A stretch of DNA of 64,000 nt. It comes from Ephemeroptericola cinctiostellae. GTDB taxonomy: Bacteria > Pseudomonadota > Gammaproteobacteria > Burkholderiales > Burkholderiaceae. Under the pieces are notes generated by a model that saw only the letters and a program-made list of their open reading frames with translations, did no database searches and was not told the DNA's origin. Positions 59,365-64,000 of this stretch are shown one piece after another (positions within the stretch are counted from its first letter, which is position 1; every line of letters begins with the position of its first letter). The stretch lies in the NCBI RefSeq assembly GCF_003339525.1, contig NZ_CP031124.1:1736001-1800000 (forward strand). Direction: 5' to 3'. A program made the position numbers and the translations under genes.

Positions 59365-61155
59365 GTGTCAAATACTTTTACATCTACAGACAACACCCCT
59401 GAAACAAAAACCGCCCCTCTAAACACGACCAGCACTTTTGCTGATATGGGTTTAGCTCAACCATTCTTAGACGCGATCAACGTGCTCGGTTTTACTGCAC
59501 CAACTCCTGTTCAAGCACACGTCGTGCCATCAGCCCTTTCTGGCGGTGACTGGATTGTTGCTTCCCAAACAGGTAGCGGCAAAACAGCTGCATTTTTACT
59601 GCCCACATTACAAAAAACTTGGGAGTTTTTGCGCAGCGGCAAAAACAACCCTTCAGATGCCCCATTTACTTTAATTTTGTGCCCCACCCGTGAACTGGCT
59701 CAGCAAGTTTCGGCAGATGCAATCAATCTGGTTAAACAAGCCAAAGGTTTACGCATTGCCACCGTCGTCGGCGGCACTCCGTACCACAAACAACGCATTG
59801 CCCTTAAAGGCGCGCATTTGGTCGTTGCAACACCAGGTCGCTTGCTTGACTGGATCAACCAAGGTGGCATTAACTTGGCTTGCTTGAATACTTTGGTACT
59901 CGACGAAGCCGATCGCATGTTGGATTTGGGTTTCATGGATGAGATCACATCAATTCACGAAGCGTGTGAACACCGTCAACAAACCCTGATGTTCTCTGCC
60001 ACTTTTGCCGCTCGTGAAATGCGTTTGGCTAGCACATTGATGTCTGATCCACAGCGCATCACATTGGCAACGGCTTCTGAGAAACACACCAACATCACAC
60101 AGCACTTGCAATGGGCAGACAACAGTCACCATCAAACCCAATTATTGATGCATTGGTTGGGACAAGAAGATTTGGCTCAAGCTGTTATCTTCGCATCAAC
60201 TCAAGTTGAAACAGAACGTTTGGCCGATGATTTGGTGTCTCAAGGCATTTCTGCCGCCGCGTTACACGGTGCGATGCCACAGGTTTTGCGCAACCGTCGT
60301 TTGGATGCTTTGCGCAACGGTCGCACCAAAGTTTTGGTTGCAACAGACGTTGCCGCACGCGGCATTGATGTACCCAATATCACCCATGTATTCAATTTTG
60401 GCTTGCCAATGAAAGCTGAAGACTACGTGCATCGCATCGGTCGTACAGGCCGTGCAGGTCGCGAAGGTACCGCGGTCACATTTGCACAACGCCAAGACAC
60501 CCATAAAATTCGTGCGATTGAGCGTTACATCAGCCGTCCAATCAAAGAGTCGGTTGTTGAAGGCATGGAACCTCAAATCTCTGCTGAAGAGTATCGTGCC
60601 CGTCAAGGTCGCGGCAAACCACAGCGTGGTGGTGCTCGCCATGGTGGTGGCGGTTTCGGTGGTGGTAACTCTCGTGGTGGCTATGCAGGTGATCGTGGTG
60701 GTAATTCACGTGGCGGCTACAGTGATCGTCCGTATGAATCGAAGCCTCGCAGTTTCAGCGATGCACCTCGCCGTGAGTTTGATTCAAAGCCACGTGGTGA
60801 ATTTGGCACCCGCACTGATCGTCCACAATCGGATCGTTTTGAACGCCGTTCGCCTCAAGGTGAGCCACGCCGTGCATTCGGTGACAACACAGCACCTCGC
60901 TCTGACCGTGCACCCCGTCGTGATTTTGACAAACCGCGCTCAAGTTTTGGTGACGCACCGCGTCGTGATTTTGGCGCACCTCGTGGTGATCGCACCGATC
61001 GCCCTGTCCGTTCAGAAGAACGCCGTAGTTTTGGTGGCGAAAGCCGCCCATCAGCAGAGCGTCGCTCTTCATTTGGTGATCGTGCTGGTTCACCGCGCAA
61101 TGACGACGGCGGCTACGGCAAACCACGTGCAGCACGCCCAAAAACATCGTATTAA
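59365..61155 (+). CDS. rhlE: DEAD-box RNA helicase, RhlE type, with long Arg/Gly-rich tail
   Basis: A 596-residue helicase with a GTG start at 59365. Residues about 25-400 are the helicase core: Q motif FADMGLAQPFLDAINVLGFTAPTPVQ, Walker A ASQTGSGKTAAF near 66-76, PTRELAQQV, DEADRMLDLGF near 179, SAT, and HRIGRTGRAGREGTAV. From about 405 the protein is a low-complexity tail of some 190 residues rich in Arg, Gly, Asp, Ser and Phe, with repeating R-R-x-F-x-x-K-P-R and R-G-G motifs. RhlE proteins act in ribosome assembly and RNA decay. Such tails bind RNA non-specifically and can promote condensation. Confidence 0.93.
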   Translation: MSNTFTSTDNTPETKTAPLNTTSTFADMGLAQPFLDAINVLGFTAPTPVQAHVVPSALSGGDWIVASQTGSGKTAAFLLPTLQKTWEFLRSGKNNPSDAPFTLILCPTRELAQQVSADAINLVKQAKGLRIATVVGGTPYHKQRIALKGAHLVVATPGRLLDWINQGGINLACLNTLVLDEADRMLDLGFMDEITSIHEACEHRQQTLMFSATFAAREMRLASTLMSDPQRITLATASEKHTNITQHLQWADNSHHQTQLLMHWLGQEDLAQAVIFASTQVETERLADDLVSQGISAAALHGAMPQVLRNRRLDALRNGRTKVLVATDVAARGIDVPNITHVFNFGLPMKAEDYVHRIGRTGRAGREGTAVTFAQRQDTHKIRAIERYISRPIKESVVEGMEPQISAEEYRARQGRGKPQRGGARHGGGGFGGGNSRGGYAGDRGGNSRGGYSDRPYESKPRSFSDAPRREFDSKPRGEFGTRTDRPQSDRFERRSPQGEPRRAFGDNTAPRSDRAPRRDFDKPRSSFGDAPRRDFGAPRGDRTDRPVRSEERRSFGGESRPSAERRSSFGDRAGSPRNDDGGYGKPRAARPKTSY

Positions 61156-61174
61156 TTTACCCTGTTTCTAAAGT

Positions 61175-61205
61175 ATAAAAAAGCGCACTTCGGTGCGTTT
61201 TTTTT
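61175..61205. terminator. Terminator between the helicase and the AsnC-type gene
   Basis: GCGCAC and GTGCGT pair around a TTCG loop, with an A-run (61177-61182) before and T8 after. One G-T wobble is in the stem. It lies between convergent genes and can act in both directions. Confidence 0.85.
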
Positions 61206-61247
61206 ATTGAACATATTTTATTCAGCATGATCCGCGCCTGCACACCA

Positions 61248-61682
61248 TCAATGCTTGAAACTGGATAATAAAATGGTCGTTTCTGTTGTGACAATCCCCT
61301 CGATTTGTCGCACTTGCACGAGCAACTCATGAAAACTGGCCAGACTGTCGGTTCGAACATCCAACACCAAATCCCAATGCCCATTGGTGCCGTATAAAGC
61401 AGTGACATTTGGAAATCCACGCAACTCGTTGATGATTTTAGATTCTTTTTGCCCCTCTACAGTGACAAACATCATTGCACGCACCTGTTGTTGCTCTACC
61501 TCAGGTTTCAGGATTAAAGTGTAACCACAAATCACCCCCGATTGCTCCAGACGCTCCAAACGGTTTTGCACCGTTGCCCTTGACACACCGAGTTTCTTTG
61601 CCAATGTTGAGACGGGCGTGCGCGCATTGACACGCAGTAGAGAAATCATGGCCTCATCTGTTTTATTCAGCATTTTATTCAC
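61248..61682 (-). CDS. Lrp/AsnC-family transcriptional regulator
   Basis: A 144-residue regulator. The N-terminal helix-turn-helix (DEAMISLLRVNARTPVSTLAKKLGVSRATVQNRLERLEQSGVI, about 9-52) is followed by the RAM effector domain with VEGQKESKIINELRGFPNVTALYGTNGHWDLVLDVRTDSL. It is divergent from ornithine cyclodeaminase across 137 bases, so it probably responds to an amino acid such as ornithine, arginine or proline and controls that gene (inference). The Met at 61673 is an alternative start. Confidence 0.93.
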   Translation of the reverse strand: MNKMLNKTDEAMISLLRVNARTPVSTLAKKLGVSRATVQNRLERLEQSGVICGYTLILKPEVEQQQVRAMMFVTVEGQKESKIINELRGFPNVTALYGTNGHWDLVLDVRTDSLASFHELLVQVRQIEGIVTTETTILLSSFKH

Positions 61683-61819
61683 TTTGTAAAATTAATATAG
61701 CAATTTGACTATTATATTTTAAAATTTGCACACTGTTACAACTATTAAATGATACACATTGCTAGGATAATGTTCACTATAGCAAAATATTTAAACGTTT
61801 TATTTCTAGGAGAACAATT
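61683..61819. promoter_or_regulatory. Control region between the Lrp-type gene and ornithine cyclodeaminase
   Basis: The 137-bp AT-rich divergent gap contains TATAGCAA twice in the same orientation (61696-61703 and 61778-61785), 82 bases apart. The first is part of an imperfect palindrome ATAG...CTAT (61697-61712). A GATAAT at 61766-61771 may be a -10 box for ocd. AGGAGAAC (61809-61816) is a strong ribosome site for ocd. Confidence 0.4.
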
Positions 61820-62866
61820 ATGAAAACGAATTTTGTCGATGTGAATGACATGGTGAATTTGGTCAATCGTCATGGTTTGACAACCATGCTGGCTGATTTA
61901 GTTGATTGTATTGAAAATGATTTCAAACGTTGGGAAAAATTTGATAAATCTGCTCGCGTGGCCAGCCATTCAGATGTGGGCGTGATTGAGTTGATGCCAA
62001 CCGCCGATGATGTGAGTTATGCATTTAAATACGTGAATGGCCACCCACAAAACACTCAATATGATTTATCAACGGTCATGTCTTTTGGTGTGCTCGCTGA
62101 AGTGCAAACAGGTTTTCCTGTGTTGATGTCTGAATTCACATTGGCCACAGCGATTCGTACAGCCGCACAATCTGTGATGTCTGCCCGCCTGCTTGCTCGA
62201 AAAAATGCACGTTCTATGGCATTGATTGGCAATGGTGCGCAAAGTGAATTTCAGGCCATCGCCTTTCATCACGTGTTGGGCATCAACGAAGTGCGCCTAT
62301 TTGACATCGACAGCGAGGCCACTGATAAATTGATCAATAATTTAAAAGCATTTCCTGAGCTCAACATCATCCGTGCCGCGTCAACCGCTGATGCCGTCCG
62401 TGGAGCAGACATCGTGACCACAGTCACCGCAGACAAAGCATACGCCACCATCATCACCCCTGAGATGATCGAACCGGGCATGCATTTAAATGCAGTGGGC
62501 GGCGATTGCCCTGGCAAAACAGAATTGCACGCCGATGTGTTATTAAAAGGCAAAGTTTTCGTTGAATTCGAACCCCAAAGCCGCATTGAGGGCGACATTC
62601 AACAGATGCCTGCTGACTTCCCTGTCATCGAGCTGTGGCAAGTGTTGAATGGTCACATCAGCGGCCGTGACAACAATGAACAGGTCACCATTTTTGATTC
62701 GGTTGGTTTTGCATTAGAAGATTTCAGCACACTGGCTTATGTACATAAAATTTCAACACAATATGGCATTGGCCGCACCATCGATTTGATTCCAGAATTC
62801 AACAATCCAAAAGACTTGTTTGGTTTCATTCGACAAGGCCAAGCCATACAAAAAAATGTGGCCTAA
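61820..62866 (+). CDS. ocd: Ornithine cyclodeaminase
   Basis: A 348-residue NAD-dependent enzyme of the OCD/mu-crystallin family. It converts ornithine to proline and ammonia. Seen: TQYDLSTVMSFGVLAEVQTGFPVLMSE, the conserved TAIRTAAQSVMSARLLA helix, Rossmann motif ALIGNGAQSEFQ, VTTVTADKAYATIITPEMIEPGMHLNAVGGDCPGKTEL with the proton-shuttling Asp, and the C-terminal IFDSVGFALEDFSTL. Length and motifs favour true ornithine cyclodeaminase over related imine reductases. It is divergent from an Lrp-type regulator and is probably controlled by it. Agmatinase and putrescine-type genes at the other end of the window touch the same arginine/ornithine metabolism. Confidence 0.93.
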   Translation: MKTNFVDVNDMVNLVNRHGLTTMLADLVDCIENDFKRWEKFDKSARVASHSDVGVIELMPTADDVSYAFKYVNGHPQNTQYDLSTVMSFGVLAEVQTGFPVLMSEFTLATAIRTAAQSVMSARLLARKNARSMALIGNGAQSEFQAIAFHHVLGINEVRLFDIDSEATDKLINNLKAFPELNIIRAASTADAVRGADIVTTVTADKAYATIITPEMIEPGMHLNAVGGDCPGKTELHADVLLKGKVFVEFEPQSRIEGDIQQMPADFPVIELWQVLNGHISGRDNNEQVTIFDSVGFALEDFSTLAYVHKISTQYGIGRTIDLIPEFNNPKDLFGFIRQGQAIQKNVA

Positions 62867-62888
62867 TTCATATACATAACACACTTTA

Positions 62889-62920
62889 AAAAAGCCCTCA
62901 GCATCAGCAGAGGGCTTTTT
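62889..62920. terminator. Terminator between ocd and the glycerate kinase gene
   Basis: AAAAAGCCCTC (62889-62899) pairs with GAGGGCTTTTT (62910-62920) around a 10-nt loop, giving a U-tail on both strands between convergent genes. Confidence 0.88.
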
Positions 62921-62991
62921 CACCCATTCAACTATGGGATTAAATATAATGATTTGAATCAAAAACTTTGCTTTAAAAACCAAATTTAACT

Positions 62992-64000
62992 CTATTTTTG
63001 TGTTTCTGTTTTTTGGTTGCAATGATCCGTCAATCGCATTCCCATTGCCAATGCAGCGGCAACATTTCGAGCCGTGGTGCGCACATTCATTTGTGCCTCA
63101 CTCAAAGCTTCAGGCACTGTACATGGGCGACTCACAATAGAAAATGCCGCATCAATGCCATGTTCATGTATTGCGCGAGCCCCTTCACCAAAGCAGCCCG
63201 CCATGGCAACCACGGGGACCCCCAATCGTTGCGCAACCCGAGCAACACCAATCGGGGTTTTACCGTGAATAGTCTGACCATCCAGCCGCCCTTCTCCTGT
63301 GATGACCAAATCGGCCCCTCCCATGGCTTCCGTCAACCCCACTGCATCCATCACCATTTCACTGCCAGGGCGCAAATGGCCATTCAAAAACACCATCATC
63401 GCAGCCGAAATACCACCGCCCGCCCCCGCCCCCTCCATCGACAGCACATCAATGCCAGTATCGCGCCTGATACAGGCGGCAAAATGGCGCAAGTTACAAT
63501 CAAGTTGTTCGATCATGGCCGAACTTGCACCCTTTTGCGGACCAAATACCACCGATGCACCCATTGGCCCCACCAGCGGATTGGTCACATCGCACGCAAT
63601 TTCAAATACAGCATGTGCCACACGTGGATCTAAGGTCGAAACATCAATGCGTTGTAAATCCGCCAAACCCGCACCACCGAAAGCAATTTGCTCGCCCTTG
63701 TCATCCAACAGCTTAATTCCTAAGGCTTGCAACATTCCAGCTCCGCCATCATTCGTTGCGCTACCACCGACACCCAACACAAACCGACTCACACCCAACT
63801 CCAGTGCGTCAAGAATCAACTCGCCCACACCAAAACTGGTGGCCAGCATTGGGTTTCGTTGTTCGGGCAAAACCAACTCCAAACCGCTCGCCGCAGCCAT
63901 TTCGATGACTGCGGTTTGACCATCACCCGTGAGACCGTAAAAAGCATCGACGGGCTGACCCAAAGGCCCCGTGACCATTTGGTGCAACATGCGACCACCC
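62992..64000 (-). CDS. garK: Glycerate kinase, N-terminus cut by window edge
   Basis: About 336 residues of a type II glycerate kinase are visible. The frame stays open past the first internal Met at 63990 (GGRMLHQMVTGPLGQPVDAFYG), and homology requires upstream sequence beyond 64000. It phosphorylates glycerate in the glycolate and glucarate pathways; whether to 2- or 3-phosphoglycerate is not settled by sequence. Seen: GDGQTAVIEMAAASGLELV, FVLGVGGSATNDGGAGMLQALG, GAGAGGGISAAMMVFLNGHLRPG, ADLVITGEGRLDGQTIHGKTPIGVAR. It is convergent with ocd. The tartronate semialdehyde reductase candidate lies 43 kb away. Confidence 0.93.
   Translation of the reverse strand, partial: GGRMLHQMVTGPLGQPVDAFYGLTGDGQTAVIEMAAASGLELVLPEQRNPMLATSFGVGELILDALELGVSRFVLGVGGSATNDGGAGMLQALGIKLLDDKGEQIAFGGAGLADLQRIDVSTLDPRVAHAVFEIACDVTNPLVGPMGASVVFGPQKGASSAMIEQLDCNLRHFAACIRRDTGIDVLSMEGAGAGGGISAAMMVFLNGHLRPGSEMVMDAVGLTEAMGGADLVITGEGRLDGQTIHGKTPIGVARVAQRLGVPVVAMAGCFGEGARAIHEHGIDAAFSIVSRPCTVPEALSEAQMNVRTTARNVAAALAMGMRLTDHCNQKTETQK

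Noticed and set aside
60855-61147. Long reverse-strand frames across the helicase tail
   Set aside because: They are shadows of the low-complexity Arg/Gly-rich coding sequence and show no domain or ribosome site.
1-64000. CRISPR array, tRNA, rRNA or intact insertion sequence
   Set aside because: No regularly spaced direct repeats, cloverleaf-like sequences, ribosomal RNA cores or transposase frames with terminal repeats were seen on reading both strands.

Overview
The window reads as an ordinary chromosomal segment of a Gram-negative bacterium, most likely a betaproteobacterium of the order Burkholderiales. The reasons are gene neighbourhoods typical of that group: uvrB divergent from an aromatic/aspartate aminotransferase with a low-molecular-weight phosphatase behind uvrB; csp divergent from clpS-clpA; accA-tilS; murB divergent from yajQ; and AccA, ClpA, UvrB and RhlE proteins of betaproteobacterial type. 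Base composition is moderate by eye (not computed). Genes are densely packed, and many end in strong stem-loop terminators. I see no tRNA, rRNA, CRISPR array or intact insertion sequence.

Left part (1-9.5 kb): a cut-off short-chain dehydrogenase, an RraA-like protein, NADP isocitrate dehydrogenase, then a glutathione-dependent formaldehyde detoxification pair (adhC/frmA and fghA) with a SAM methyltransferase 12 bases upstream. Next comes an agmatinase-family hydrolase divergent from a class III aminotransferase and a glutamine amidotransferase-like protein, probably a small amine or guanidino-compound pathway. Accessory patch (9.6-13.5 kb): a small secreted protein, a divergent pair of a KfrA-like coiled-coil DNA-binding protein and a tyrosine recombinase, a stretch of RNA-like hairpins, and a lipoprotein with a TbpB-type barrel domain. 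The divergent pair, with a palindrome-rich AT-rich gap, has the layout of the TnpT/TnpS cointegrate-resolution module of Tn4651-type transposons, but no transposase is present.

13.6-26.6 kb is mostly housekeeping: tilS, accA, a VUT-family transporter, murB, yajQ, dsbB, a PduO-type cobalamin adenosyltransferase, a beta-hydroxyacid dehydrogenase, a SulP transporter, feoAB and nnrDE. 26.7-35.4 kb is the most distinctive block, all on the minus strand: a type I secretion ABC transporter, its HlyD adaptor, a large uncharacterised protein with a glycosyltransferase-like half, and a 1021-residue RTX metalloprotease with calcium-binding repeats on both sides of its serralysin-like catalytic domain. 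No TolC gene is in the window.

35.5-64 kb: an HI0933-type flavoprotein, a methyltransferase, a LysR regulator divergent from a TauE/SafE exporter, an AEC transporter, uvrD, recQ, alr, an LplT-like transporter, apt, dinB, an LMW phosphatase, uvrB, an aminotransferase, a small membrane protein, an aldehyde dehydrogenase, clpA-clpS, a cold-shock gene with a long leader, a DEAD-box RNA helicase with a long Arg/Gly-rich tail, an Lrp/AsnC regulator divergent from ornithine cyclodeaminase, and a cut-off glycerate kinase. Best candidates for something new are the secretion/glycosyltransferase/RTX block and the recombinase/KfrA pair with its candidate recombination core.
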